Below, piece by piece: positions 1 through 8,468 of a stretch of DNA of 64,000 nucleotides. How positions within the stretch are numbered: position 1 is the stretch's first letter; each line of letters starts with the position of its first letter. Source of the stretch: Planctomycetota bacterium (GTDB lineage Bacteria; Planctomycetota; Planctomycetia; Pirellulales; Lacipirellulaceae); assembly GCA_029259915.1 (NCBI GenBank), contig JAJDED010000050.1:113838-177837 (forward strand). The letters are read 5' to 3'. Below the pieces are notes generated by a model. It made no database searches, had not been told where the DNA came from, and saw only the letters and a list, made by a program, of their open reading frames with translations. Both the position numbers and the translations under genes were made by a program.

Positions 1-179
1 CCGCTTGTATTGCGAACTTCGATCCACTCCCAGACGCTCTCGTCGTTCGGATCAAACATGATCTCAGTTATTTCTAACTGGGCAACGACTGGTGAAGCCG
101 AACACATCACCAAAAAATTAACTGCAAAGAATAACTTCGTCCTGGTAAAAGCAAATCGAAGTCGACAGTTGTGATTCAC
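1..179 (-). CDS. Exported protein with lamin-tail-like N-terminus (partial)
   Basis: The 5' end of a minus-strand gene that runs off the left edge; 59 residues are visible. The GTG start at 179 is chosen because AGGAG lies about 10 bases upstream. The protein opens with a basic stretch and a hydrophobic core ending in 'SPVVAQ', a plausible Sec signal peptide. It continues 'LEITEIMFDPNDESVWEWIE', which resembles the first strand of lamin-tail (LTD) domains of bacterial surface proteins. The LTD assignment is inferred from this short stretch only. The exported planctomycete proteins next door fit a cell-surface role. Confidence 0.6.
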   Translation of the reverse strand, partial: MNHNCRLRFAFTRTKLFFAVNFLVMCSASPVVAQLEITEIMFDPNDESVWEWIEVRNTS

Positions 180-221
180 AGCGATTCCTCTCCTACAACC
201 GCATTACTCCCCCTATAAAAG

Positions 222-256
222 ATAACAGGGCGATCTGCTCGAAGCAAATCGCCCTG
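222..256 (-). terminator. Terminator hairpin after the first PEP-CTERM gene
   Basis: A 13-bp stem with one mismatch (arms 226-238 and 244-256) lies just downstream of the minus-strand gene ending at 283. Read on the minus strand it is followed by a T-rich tract (TTATCTTTTATA). This is the usual shape of a factor-independent terminator, although the T-run is interrupted. Confidence 0.55.
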
Positions 257-282
257 CAATCGTGTTATTCAAAGGTTTGAAC

Positions 283-2415
283 TCAACGGCGTCGACGTAA
301 AGAGACGATGCTAAGGCCCAGTCCGATTAGTGCAATCGAAGCTGGTTCAGGCACAGCCGAACTTCCGGCCAGCGGTCCCATGTTGTTGAAACCGTAATTG
401 AGCTCCCAATCGGCCAGATCGGCGGCATCGAACGTCGCCAGGTTCAACTGCCAGTCCAAGAAGTCTTGGCCATCGACCAATCCATCAAGATTGAAATCGC
501 CCAGACGCGTGCCGAGAATGCCTTCGACCAATTCCGTGACATCCGCCGCGGTGAGCAAGCCGTCGCTGGTCAGGTCATACCACTCGGCTCCGACCGATGC
601 GGAAACTGTCCCACCGAGAGTCGGATCGACAATCGCGTCTTGCAATGCCTGGATGTCGGCGTAATCGACATTTCCATCATCGTTGATGTCGCCACGGGTG
701 AAGATAATCTGCGTACCTTCGTTGAACAGACCGGGGTTAAACGGTTTTTGATCAAGATCCCCAGATCCCAATGAGAGCTCATGATAGATAATCGTGCCCG
801 ACGCGGGATCAAAGACGTAAAGGTCTTCGTCAAATGTCGGAGACCCCACAGGCCCATTGACATCTTGTTCAATGATGTAGATATACCCCGTACTTTTATC
901 GTAACCAACTTTGGTCGTGTTAGAAACCTGCGTGTCGTTATCATTCGCACCCGAGATAGGAATGGGCACACCCACCGTATAGGCATCGGGATCATCAAAG
1001 CCCGTTCCGGCTGGTCCGGCGGCAAGCACTTCGTCAAAACCGCTGGCATCGGAATCGGGATTATCATAATCGGCGATGTCGATGGTAATCACACGCGGCT
1101 CCTCAGCCGTCTCGCCCCCGTTACCGGTGGGCTCTACAAAGCTGCCTGGGGTCGTATCGAAAAAGCCACTTTCGACGATGACCAAATCGCCATTTTTGTT
1201 GACAAACAGTTGGTCAATCTCAGCATCGTTCGTCGTGGCATCGACGTCGGGATTCTCTGCCAAACCAAACTGTGTGGCAAACGGGCCACCATCAGGAGTA
1301 TTGGCAAGCTCTTTCTTGGTGGCGGTTTTTGCAACGAGGTCCAACTCGTAGAAGGCAATGTCGTCGCCACCGCCATCGCTATCGGCGGCCCAAATCCCGA
1401 TCGTGCCATTGTTCTTTACAAGTGCCCAACCGGTCGGATTGGTTTCCGAGAGAGGGTCAAGCGCCAGCCGCCCGGCCATTGTAGATTCCCACGACTCGGT
1501 ATTGTTCACACTGTTAAAGCCACCCTCCTGATCATCTTTCGCCGCCGATGGCGGATCAAATGGGCCTGGTGGCAATGTGGCAAACCCTTGGCTGGTACTT
1601 ACGCGATTCCACAGTCGAATGTTGAAGTCCTGAGTCGCCGGATCAGGCCCCGAAGAGGCATCCAAAAATACTAGCGTCTCTGGATTGATGAAGTCGATTT
1701 GAGAGTCAAAGAAGGATGGGCCCACCGGAGTCTGTTTGCCCAATTCCCCAATTTTCACAAAAGAGCCAGGAACATGGACCGTATTTGTGCCCGCAGGATC
1801 CGAAGGATGCCGAACATTGTTGGCCACACCATCGTTCACGCCATCCCACAATGGGCTGCCGATGGTCCCCAAAAACGACTCGTTGGCGATAGTAATATCC
1901 AATGGACGACCATAGATCGTTCCCTTGGGACGAGAATTGGTCACGAAATCGTCGAGAATCGCCTGATAATTAATCCGGTAAAGGTCCCAATCCCCCTGAG
2001 TGTCGCCAACAGAATCCAAAGCCGGTGGCGAACCGCTGTCGAAGGATCCCACGTAGATCGTGCCGTTGGCTGAATTGAATGTAACCGCGGAAATTTCTTC
2101 CCGATTACCAGCAGATATCCCCTCAGGTAGATTACCGCTTTGTTCGCCATCGAAAATCTCAAATCCCATCCACACCGAAAACAGTGGGTCGTTATTGAAC
2201 ACGCCTGAAGTAGCACCATGGCCAATAGCGCTCACGTCGTAAAACATAATTGAGTCGGAAGGGTTTCCCGGAACATTTCCCACGCCGGAAGGTAGCCCGC
2301 TCCCCATCGCAAAGATTTTCCGCGGGATAGGCGCCCCTGCCTCGGCGACAGAAGAAATCACCAAACTGGCCAGCAGACACGCCAGCATACCAATTCCTAA
2401 ATGGCGTTTTTTCAT
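283..2415 (-). CDS. PEP-CTERM exported protein with dockerin-like repeats, 710 aa
   Basis: A large exported protein of unknown function. Residues 1-26 form a signal peptide (MKKRHLG, hydrophobic core, VAEAG). The middle is Asp/Gly/Asn-rich, like beta-propeller or beta-sandwich surface proteins. Around residues 577-665 are calcium-loop sequences typical of type I dockerins ('GDINDDGNVDYADIQAL', 'LTSDGLLTAADVTEL', 'GDFNLDGLVDGQDF'). The C-terminus is a PEP-CTERM signal: VPEPASI, a hydrophobic segment, then RRRR. By family knowledge this tail is processed by an exosortase; none is encoded in the window. The ATG at 2415 has GAGGATCA upstream. Ligand and role cannot be read from the sequence. Confidence 0.85.
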   Translation of the reverse strand: MKKRHLGIGMLACLLASLVISSVAEAGAPIPRKIFAMGSGLPSGVGNVPGNPSDSIMFYDVSAIGHGATSGVFNNDPLFSVWMGFEIFDGEQSGNLPEGISAGNREEISAVTFNSANGTIYVGSFDSGSPPALDSVGDTQGDWDLYRINYQAILDDFVTNSRPKGTIYGRPLDITIANESFLGTIGSPLWDGVNDGVANNVRHPSDPAGTNTVHVPGSFVKIGELGKQTPVGPSFFDSQIDFINPETLVFLDASSGPDPATQDFNIRLWNRVSTSQGFATLPPGPFDPPSAAKDDQEGGFNSVNNTESWESTMAGRLALDPLSETNPTGWALVKNNGTIGIWAADSDGGGDDIAFYELDLVAKTATKKELANTPDGGPFATQFGLAENPDVDATTNDAEIDQLFVNKNGDLVIVESGFFDTTPGSFVEPTGNGGETAEEPRVITIDIADYDNPDSDASGFDEVLAAGPAGTGFDDPDAYTVGVPIPISGANDNDTQVSNTTKVGYDKSTGYIYIIEQDVNGPVGSPTFDEDLYVFDPASGTIIYHELSLGSGDLDQKPFNPGLFNEGTQIIFTRGDINDDGNVDYADIQALQDAIVDPTLGGTVSASVGAEWYDLTSDGLLTAADVTELVEGILGTRLGDFNLDGLVDGQDFLDWQLNLATFDAADLADWELNYGFNNMGPLAGSSAVPEPASIALIGLGLSIVSLRRRR

Positions 2416-2535
2416 GATGTGTGATCCTCAAATTCGGGTAAGGTTCAAATGCTTCGAGTATCAATCCAATCCAACCTATGACTAACAAATAATCAAGCGT
2501 AGTTGCCACAGGAAATCTGCAATGTGCGAAACGGA

Positions 2536-2632
2536 TTCACCGCAAAGGCACAATGGGCACAAAGAAAAATAGGGGGGCTGATCAATTCTTCCTTTTTGTC
2601 TCCTTGGTGTCCATCGTGTCTTTGTGGTTCAA
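2536..2632. repeat. Imperfect palindromic element between two PEP-CTERM genes
   Basis: The left arm (2536-2570, containing CCGCAAAGGCACAATGGGCA) is roughly the reverse complement of the right arm (2591-2632, containing TGGTGTCCATCGTGTCTTTG). The arms agree at most positions, with a short unpaired centre. No coding potential is convincing. It belongs to the set of long palindromes scattered through this window. Confidence 0.6.
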
Positions 2633-2662
2633 CTTTGTACGGCAGGAGAAATTCCTGCTCTT

Positions 2663-2707
2663 AAAAAAACCAGAGCCGCCGCCGGTTATGCGGCCGACGA
2701 CGGCTCG
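2663..2707 (-). terminator. Strong terminator of the second PEP-CTERM gene
   Basis: On the minus strand a GC-rich hairpin (arms about 2695-2707 and 2673-2685, 13 bp with two mismatches) is followed directly by a run of seven T (plus-strand A at 2663-2669). It lies about 100 bases beyond the stop of the gene ending at 2801 and has the classic factor-independent form. Confidence 0.75.
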
Positions 2708-2800
2708 GGTGGATGTCACGCTTGGAAGAGCACTCGTCAAAGTGTCGTCTGCTCTTCACATTCTTTAGGAGCATGTCTCCTTATTCTTCACTAGAAATCG

Positions 2801-3661
2801 TTAGCTCCGGCGACGGGTGCTGGCGATTCCTGCCAAGCCCAACAGGACCAAGGCCAAACTGGCTGGCTCGGGAATGTTCGAGCCATTCATGGCGTTGGCC
2901 ACGACACTATCAAAGTCGTCACCCAAGGCGACCGAGTCGATCACAGCGTTAAACGTCGGTCCACTGGATATCGTGTCCTGCCGTATGGACAAATTATTGA
3001 TTAGAGTGAACGCCGCGCCCGGAACGAGATCAGAAAGACTAGGGCTGGCGATGCTGACCGGGTCGACCCACAAGTTGGTTTGCCCCGTGTTAACTTCGTA
3101 GGACCCTACGACTTTGTACTGCTGACCGAAGTTCAGGTCGGCACTAAAGTCCAAAGGGTTACCAGAGCTTCCTGACAAGCCAAATCGGAAACCCGCGCCG
3201 CCGATACCCGTGCTTGGGTCCGTTACGTGGGCCCGAGTGCGGAAGTTAAAAGTGCCGCTGTCCCTGAAGTGCAAAATGTACGATTGGTTTTCAAGTTTAG
3301 CACCCGAGCCAGCACGTGTATCGTTGATGGTTACCAGCGCGGCATAGTACCATGTCTCGCCAGCGCCGATCGTGTGTAGACCAGTACTGTTAAATGCAAG
3401 TCTACTGACATCTTCACCGGTTATGGGGAAGGCATCCTGAACCGACACGGCTTCACCAGTAGCAGTGACTTGAACTTTTCCACTAGTGGCACCACTATGC
3501 GTTTGCCAAAGTCCGCCAGATACATTAGCGCCAGCGTTAGTATCGGTCAATTGACCAGCAGCGTAAGAAAACGAGTCCGACATAAACGTCGTTGCGTTTG
3601 CCGTCGTACCGATCATCGCGATCAGCGCTAGGGCGCAAAAACTAAAAGCAATTCTCTTCAT
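2801..3661 (-). CDS. PEP-CTERM exported protein, 286 aa
   Basis: An exported protein whose function is not recognised. The start is placed at the ATG at 3661 because GGGAGGAG precedes it by 7 bases; an upstream in-frame start would add seven residues with no such site. Residues 1-25 form a signal peptide (MKRIAFSFCALALIAMIG, then NATTF). The body is rich in Ser, Thr and Gly and looks like a beta-sandwich of the concanavalin/laminin-G kind ('FSYAAGQLTDTNAG', 'WYYAALVTIND'). The C-terminus is a PEP-CTERM signal (IPEPASLALVLLGLAGI, then TRRRS). The gene is followed by a strong terminator, so it is probably transcribed alone. Confidence 0.82.
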   Translation of the reverse strand: MKRIAFSFCALALIAMIGTTANATTFMSDSFSYAAGQLTDTNAGANVSGGLWQTHSGATSGKVQVTATGEAVSVQDAFPITGEDVSRLAFNSTGLHTIGAGETWYYAALVTINDTRAGSGAKLENQSYILHFRDSGTFNFRTRAHVTDPSTGIGGAGFRFGLSGSSGNPLDFSADLNFGQQYKVVGSYEVNTGQTNLWVDPVSIASPSLSDLVPGAAFTLINNLSIRQDTISSGPTFNAVIDSVALGDDFDSVVANAMNGSNIPEPASLALVLLGLAGIASTRRRS

Positions 3662-4026
3662 TAGAACTCCTCCCAAAAACAAAAAAATTTGAACGTCTCA
3701 GTGAGTTTCGTGTTGCTCAACCACAAGTTGTTCAACTGCACACATGCGATGCTGCGTCTCCGACGATTTCAAACTGCCGGGTCCGGGGCAGCGATCGGAC
3801 CCAACCATTAGCGAAAATGATAAGCTCCCTTCATTTAGATATTATGATGGTTAGGCAGAATATCCGAATTCATTTTATGTGAAATTTACCAAAAATGCTG
3901 GAAAAAACATTTGTATTCCGTGATTTTCGGGTATCAGAGTCAGAAATAGGTAGTTTCCGCATCCTCCCGCAGCAGGTGCTGCGTTTATCCTGAGAGCCGT
4001 AATACACCAGTATTTTACTGAACCAC
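3662..4026. other. Non-coding divergent spacer
   Basis: AT-rich spacer between the minus-strand PEP-CTERM gene and the plus-strand phosphatase-family gene. It must hold the promoter of the minus-strand gene, but no clear -35/-10 pair stands out. No tRNA, riboswitch or convincing small gene was seen. A palindromic element follows at 4033. Confidence 0.5.
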
Positions 4027-4032
4027 GACGAG

Positions 4033-4155
4033 AAACCACGGATTGCTCAGATGTCACTGATATAGGCGACCACTTGTCAATGTTCTTTTTTCACCGTCAG
4101 TATGAAAGTTCAAACCTTTCTTTTCATCCGTGTCACTCCGCGCAATCCGTGGTTT
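4033..4155. repeat. Palindromic element overlapping the 5' end of a CDS
   Basis: A perfect 14-bp inverted repeat (4033-4046 AAACCACGGATTGC, and its reverse complement at 4142-4155), with weaker similarity continuing inward. The only upstream ATG/TTG starts of the following gene (4074, 4080) lie inside this element. The first 20-25 residues of the longest reading frame are therefore probably element-derived or untranslated. Confidence 0.55.
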
Positions 4156-5459
4156 TTCAGATTCTGGCAAAACGCTGGCGTACTATCGCCACAGAATTCG
4201 CAGCTTGCACCCTATTGATAACAGTCCTCAGCCCGGTCGCGGCACAGTCCGTGCGAATTGCTACGTTTAATGTCTCCTTCTATGGCAACAGCGCGGGAGA
4301 AGTCGCCCAACGATTGGCTCAACCGGGCGACAGCCAGGCGTCGGCTGTTGCTGAAATCATCCAACGCGTGCGGCCCGACATATTGCTGCTCAACGAAGTC
4401 GACTACGATTCCACCGGAGAGGGTGTCACCGGAAAGGATGCCACCGGAAAGCTGGTCGAATTGTTTCAGCAGAATTACCTGGGCATCGGTCAGAATGCCT
4501 CGCAATCTGCCGAGGGACCGGCCCAGCCAATTGAATACCCACACGTTTATTCTGCTCCGTCGAACACCGGTGTTCATTCCGGGCTGGATCTCGATCGGAA
4601 CGGCCGCATCGATGCCACCCCTGGCAGCAACGATTATGGCGGGGATTGCTGGGGATTTGGCCGGTATCCGGGCCAGTATGCGATGGTGCTGTTGTCGCGA
4701 TTCCCTATCGACCGCGACGAAGTGCGCACATTTCGTGCCTTTCTGTGGAAGCACATGCCCGATGCTCAGTTGCCAGAGGACGACGCTACCGAGGTCCCCG
4801 GCGATTGGTATTCGGTCGAAGCATTGGCAAAGTTTCCGCTTTCGTCGAAAAGCCATTGGGATGTGCCGATCGACGTGGCCGGACAGACGATTCACCTGCT
4901 GGCTTCGCATCCAACACCGCCAACCTACGACGGCCCCGAAGATCGTAACGGTCGGCGAAATCACGACGAGATCCGCTTCTGGGTCGATTACATTGGCCCA
5001 GCGGAGCAAAGCTCATATATCTACGACGATCATGGCCGCCGCGGTGGATTGTCGGCGGAGGCTGCATTTGTCATTCTCGGCGACCTGAACGGCGACCCCC
5101 ATGATGGCGACGGTCCGGAGGGAATTTCCATGTTGTTAGCCTCGCCTAAAGTGTCGAACTCGCCTGCTCCCGAGAGCGACGGTGGCGAAGAACAGGCAAA
5201 GCTGCAAGGCGGGGTAAACGCCAGCCATGTGGGTAACCCCCGATTCGATACGCTTGATGCTTCCGACGACCCGGGGCCGGGAAACCTACGACTCGACTAC
5301 GTAATACCCGCAAGGTGCCTTAAAAGTATTGCTTCCGGAGTGTTTTGGCCTAAGAATGAAGAGCAGAGTTTCCGACTGGTGGGCGATTATCCGTTTGTCA
5401 GCAGCGATCATCGTTTGGTATGGGTTGATGTCGATCTGCAACCGGCCGAGGAACCCTAA
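4080..5459 (+). CDS. Endonuclease/exonuclease/phosphatase (EEP) family exported enzyme
   Basis: A metal-dependent phosphoesterase or nuclease of the DNase I-like EEP fold, exported. EEP hallmarks appear in order: 'RIATFNVSFYGN' (Asn), 'DILLLNEVDYD' (catalytic Glu), 'VILGDLNGDPHDG' (Asp/Asn pair), 'LRLDYVIPAR' and the terminal 'SSDHRLVWVDV' (Asp-His). A hydrophobic stretch ending 'LSPVAAQS' is a signal peptide. The start is uncertain: the ATG at 4080 sits inside a palindromic repeat, and a GTG at 4149 would place the start just before the signal peptide; neither has a good ribosome site. The substrate could be nucleic acid, phospholipid or sugar phosphate. A large insert after the catalytic Glu ('SGLDLDRNGRIDATPGSNDY') resembles a calcium loop. 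Confidence 0.82.
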   Translation: MFFFHRQYESSNLSFHPCHSAQSVVFQILAKRWRTIATEFAACTLLITVLSPVAAQSVRIATFNVSFYGNSAGEVAQRLAQPGDSQASAVAEIIQRVRPDILLLNEVDYDSTGEGVTGKDATGKLVELFQQNYLGIGQNASQSAEGPAQPIEYPHVYSAPSNTGVHSGLDLDRNGRIDATPGSNDYGGDCWGFGRYPGQYAMVLLSRFPIDRDEVRTFRAFLWKHMPDAQLPEDDATEVPGDWYSVEALAKFPLSSKSHWDVPIDVAGQTIHLLASHPTPPTYDGPEDRNGRRNHDEIRFWVDYIGPAEQSSYIYDDHGRRGGLSAEAAFVILGDLNGDPHDGDGPEGISMLLASPKVSNSPAPESDGGEEQAKLQGGVNASHVGNPRFDTLDASDDPGPGNLRLDYVIPARCLKSIASGVFWPKNEEQSFRLVGDYPFVSSDHRLVWVDVDLQPAEEP

Positions 5460-5480
5460 AATAAGTCAAACTGAAAAAGA

Positions 5481-5572
5481 TGAACCGCCAAGAGCCTGTT
5501 AGGGGCGAGGAGCGAGGCAATTCCGCACTCCGCTTTCAACAATCCGAATTCACTAGCGTCCTTGGCGGTTCA
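5481..5572. repeat. Palindromic element, AACCGCCAAG family, copy 1
   Basis: A perfect 12-bp inverted repeat (5481-5492 TGAACCGCCAAG, and its reverse complement at 5561-5572) encloses about 68 bases. It starts 21 bases after a stop codon and could serve as a transcript end. The same arms occur in a second copy at 27111-27240. Confidence 0.6.
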
Positions 5573-5631
5573 TAACTTTTTTTGAAATTTATCATTGATC
5601 CAGCAAGAACGGAATCTTCACAGAACTCATT

Positions 5632-5637
5632 TATAAT
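5632..5637 (+). promoter_or_regulatory. Candidate -10 box upstream of the DUF1559 gene
   Basis: TATAAT lies 90 bases upstream of the start at 5728. No good -35 hexamer is present at the right spacing, so this is a weak call. A perfect 9-bp hairpin (CCTTGCAAG, 5664-5686) lies between it and the gene, in the presumed leader RNA. Confidence 0.3.
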
Positions 5638-5727
5638 TCTTCTGCTATGACGATGCTCCTTTAGCCTTGCAAGCGGGTCTTGCAAGGTGAGTGTCATCGC
5701 CTACATTGGAACCGACGGAGTGCAACC

Positions 5728-6864
5728 ATGACCCCTAAAAAATCTCGCGCTTTTACGTTAGTCGAACTACTGGTGGTGATCGCCATTATCGGCGTTCTTG
5801 TTGCGCTGTTATTACCGGCAGTCCAAGCAGCCCGCGAAGCGGCTCGGCGCACGCAGTGCACCAACAACCTCAAGCAGATGGGCCTGGGGGCCGTGAACTA
5901 CGAAAGCGCCCACGGCACTTTCCCCCCAGGAAGGCTTAAGCCGGATTGGCTCAATGCTTCCGGTGCGGAAATTAACACCTCCAATTACTCAGGCGTTCAG
6001 CCAGATCATAAAACTGGATTTTATTCCGTTCACATTTGGATACTCCCGTTTATGGAGGCGGGCAACGTCTACAATTTGATCAATTTTGATGCTGCTCAGG
6101 AAAAAATACTCGATGCTGCCAATCCGAACTTTGAGGCCTATACGGCTGCCCAATCAATGTTTGTTTGTCCTAGCGACATCCATGCCGAGGGACTAATTTC
6201 TGAAAACAATTATCGATCCAACTTCGGAGGTTCAACCCCAGGGGCAGGTAAAAGATTAGTAAGTGGGACTGAATACGACCCCCGCCCTCTTGATTTCTGG
6301 CATCCGGGTGGGAACGGAGCGTTCACAATGGGGAGGGGGGCTGACGGTAAGGAGGGGCTCAAAGCCAAGGACTTTGTTGACGGCTTGTCGAAGACAGGCT
6401 TTTTCTCTGAACATGTCATGGGAAGCGGAGAGGACTTCAGCTCCTTACCTAGTAAATATTCGATGATTAGATGCCCCGGGGGAGATCTCGAACCAGGGCA
6501 AGATTTTGAACCCGTTTTTGAAGAAGCTAGCCGATACATTCCAAAATCCGAAGGAGCATTTAATTTCACGAGTGGGGGACGCTTCGATGTAGGATCGGAA
6601 TTTTCGAACGGTTGGCCTTTTGCGGGGTACGACTCGACGCAATACAACCACGTCGCTCCCCCGAACTGGACTGGTCAAACCTGTGGGAAGAGCTTTATTT
6701 CTGACACCCCTGGTGAACATGCCATTATCCCTCCCAGCAGTGAACATCCGGGTACGGCTGTCGTTGTGTTTGGTGATGGCCATACTGAGCTGGTAAACGA
6801 CAATATCGACCTGGTGGTCTGGCGGGCGTGGGGCTCACGCAATGGCGAAGAAGTCGAACAGTAA
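5728..6864 (+). CDS. DUF1559 prepilin-like protein, 378 aa
   Basis: A pseudopilin-like protein of the DUF1559 family, greatly expanded in planctomycetes. The start is the ATG at 5728 (GGAG upstream), which puts the type III leader at the very N-terminus: '[20 protein letters not shown]' is the prepilin cleavage and methylation site followed by the transmembrane helix. Next come '[17 protein letters not shown]' and 'NNLKQMGLG', conserved in the family. Near the C-terminus '[17 protein letters not shown]' matches the H-x9-DG motif that defines the DUF1559 tail. By family knowledge it is a membrane-anchored protein facing the periplasm or cell surface; its partners are unknown. It overlaps the next gene by 23 bases. 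Confidence 0.9.
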   Translation: MTPKKSRAFTLVELLVVIAIIGVLVALLLPAVQAAREAARRTQCTNNLKQMGLGAVNYESAHGTFPPGRLKPDWLNASGAEINTSNYSGVQPDHKTGFYSVHIWILPFMEAGNVYNLINFDAAQEKILDAANPNFEAYTAAQSMFVCPSDIHAEGLISENNYRSNFGGSTPGAGKRLVSGTEYDPRPLDFWHPGGNGAFTMGRGADGKEGLKAKDFVDGLSKTGFFSEHVMGSGEDFSSLPSKYSMIRCPGGDLEPGQDFEPVFEEASRYIPKSEGAFNFTSGGRFDVGSEFSNGWPFAGYDSTQYNHVAPPNWTGQTCGKSFISDTPGEHAIIPPSSEHPGTAVVVFGDGHTELVNDNIDLVVWRAWGSRNGEEVEQ

Positions 6865-7321
6865 TACTCCTCTTTCAATAGCAAAGCTTGTGACTCGCAA
6901 CCCTTTATCAATCGGACTGGTGATCGTGTTGGGGGCAGCGCTGGTCGGCTGTGATAGCGCGGAAAAACGCAAACTTTCCCGCGAAGAGGCCTCCCAGGCC
7001 TATACCGACGGGACCGCGGCGCTGGAAAGCCGCGACTTCTCCACAGCCGTCGAGAAGCTGACCCTCGCTCTCGAAGGGGGCTGGCTCGGCTACTCCACCG
7101 TCAACGCCTATGTTCAGCGGGCAATTGCAAACGCCGCGCTGGGCAACTACGATGCGGCCAACGCCGATTTGGACATGGCCGAACAAGGCGAGGGCGAAAC
7201 AGTCGAGACTTTAGTCGCCCGGAGCTACATCTTTGAAAAACAGGGCAACGAACGCGAAGCCAAATTGGTCTGGAGCAAGGCCCGTCGGTGGGACCGGAAC
7301 GTAAAAAAAATCGACTACTGA
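6842..7321 (+). CDS. TPR-like lipoprotein, 159 aa
   Basis: A small lipoprotein. After a basic N-terminus and hydrophobic stretch comes '[14 protein letters not shown]', a lipobox whose Cys would be lipidated. The remainder ('[21 protein letters not shown]', '[23 protein letters not shown]') has the spacing of two to three tetratricopeptide repeats, a protein-binding scaffold. The ATG at 6842 lies 23 bases inside the upstream DUF1559 gene, so the two are co-translated and likely act together at the envelope. The last residues ('[10 protein letters not shown]') are basic. Confidence 0.8.
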   Translation: MAKKSNSNTPLSIAKLVTRNPLSIGLVIVLGAALVGCDSAEKRKLSREEASQAYTDGTAALESRDFSTAVEKLTLALEGGWLGYSTVNAYVQRAIANAALGNYDAANADLDMAEQGEGETVETLVARSYIFEKQGNEREAKLVWSKARRWDRNVKKIDY

Positions 7322-7372
7322 CAAGAATTAGCCCCGCCTTGGTGGGGACAACTTTTCGGGAGAGCACTTCAC

Positions 7373-8449
7373 GTGACCAAGCAACACATGACCAAGCAAC
7401 GGGCATTTGTGCGAAAGCGAATGATTGCGGCCCTGGTGGTAATTGCGGCGGCGGCTGGCACCGCGACGTTTATGGCTTCCACGTGGGAAAGCGAAGCCCG
7501 TCAGCAATCGCTTGACCGCACGATGAGCAATCTGCTCTCGAACATTGCACCCATGAGCAAGCTCGATCCCGTATATCAAGATGCGGATGGCGATCTGTTG
7601 GCCGACCCGCCGACGAATATCGAACTACACGAGACGCCCCGCGAACTGGTTTTTTCGTTTATCGCCTCCGACGACGACGAAAACAGCCCCGCAGTTTGGC
7701 GAGTGGCGATGGACGCCATCCGAGCGCGGACCGGAATCCCTGTGAAGTATCTCCAGTTAGAAGACCCCAAAGACCAATTGGAAGCCTTGCGAAACGGCAA
7801 GCTGCACGTCACGGCCTTTAGCTCCGGCGAAGTGCCGACTGCCGTGAATTCTTGCGGATTTACGCCCATGTGTACCTTTGGCCGCGAAGACGGTCGCTCC
7901 GGTTACACGATGCTGTTTATCGTCCGCGCCGATAGCGACGTCAAAGAGCTGTTTCAACTGCGCAATCACAAAATCGCCTTCACGCGACCCCGCTCCAATT
8001 CGGGGTACAAAGCGGCGCTGGTGCTGTTGATGCAAAAGCATAATCTGCTGCCGGAGCGGGATTACGACTGGAGCTTTTCCTACGGCCATTTAGAGTCGAT
8101 CCAAATGGTTGCCAACGGCGATGTTGACGTGGCGGCGGTCGCGAGCGACGTGTTTGCCCGCGAGGTGGCCAAGGGTGTGATTGCTGCCGAGGACTTCCGC
8201 GTGGTTTACAAATCGGAAAAGTTTCCCCCGGTCGCATTTGGCTATGCGTACAACCTAGGAGCCGAAATCCGCATCGGGCTTCGCGAGGCATTGCTCGGCT
8301 TGGATTGGGCAGGCACGACGCTGGAAAAAGAATTCGGCGGCGACAAGTCCACGAAGTTTGTCGAGCTTTCTTACAAAGACGATTGGGCAAACATCCGCCG
8401 CGTCGATCAGGCCGCTACTTCTGCCCGCCATAACGTGTTAGGGCAGTAG
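7373..8449 (+). CDS. PhnD-type phosphate/phosphonate ABC transporter binding protein
   Basis: A periplasmic substrate-binding protein of the PhnD family, 358 aa. The N-terminus has a basic stretch and a membrane or signal segment ('MIAALVVIAAAAGTATF'). The core shows family features: 'VAMDAIRARTGIPVKYLQ', 'DQLEALRNGKLHVTAFSSGEVP', 'LRNHKIAFTRPRSNSGYKAA' (the P-x-S-x-SG ligand loop) and 'IQMVANGDVDVAAVASDVF'. The start is a GTG at 7373 (GGGAG upstream) or an ATG at 7388. No ABC permease or ATPase is adjacent, so it may serve a distant transporter or act as a sensor. It converges on prs with a 19-base gap. Confidence 0.8.
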   Translation: MTKQHMTKQRAFVRKRMIAALVVIAAAAGTATFMASTWESEARQQSLDRTMSNLLSNIAPMSKLDPVYQDADGDLLADPPTNIELHETPRELVFSFIASDDDENSPAVWRVAMDAIRARTGIPVKYLQLEDPKDQLEALRNGKLHVTAFSSGEVPTAVNSCGFTPMCTFGREDGRSGYTMLFIVRADSDVKELFQLRNHKIAFTRPRSNSGYKAALVLLMQKHNLLPERDYDWSFSYGHLESIQMVANGDVDVAAVASDVFAREVAKGVIAAEDFRVVYKSEKFPPVAFGYAYNLGAEIRIGLREALLGLDWAGTTLEKEFGGDKSTKFVELSYKDDWANIRRVDQAATSARHNVLGQ

Positions 8450-8468
8450 GCCAGATTCTTTTATTAGC

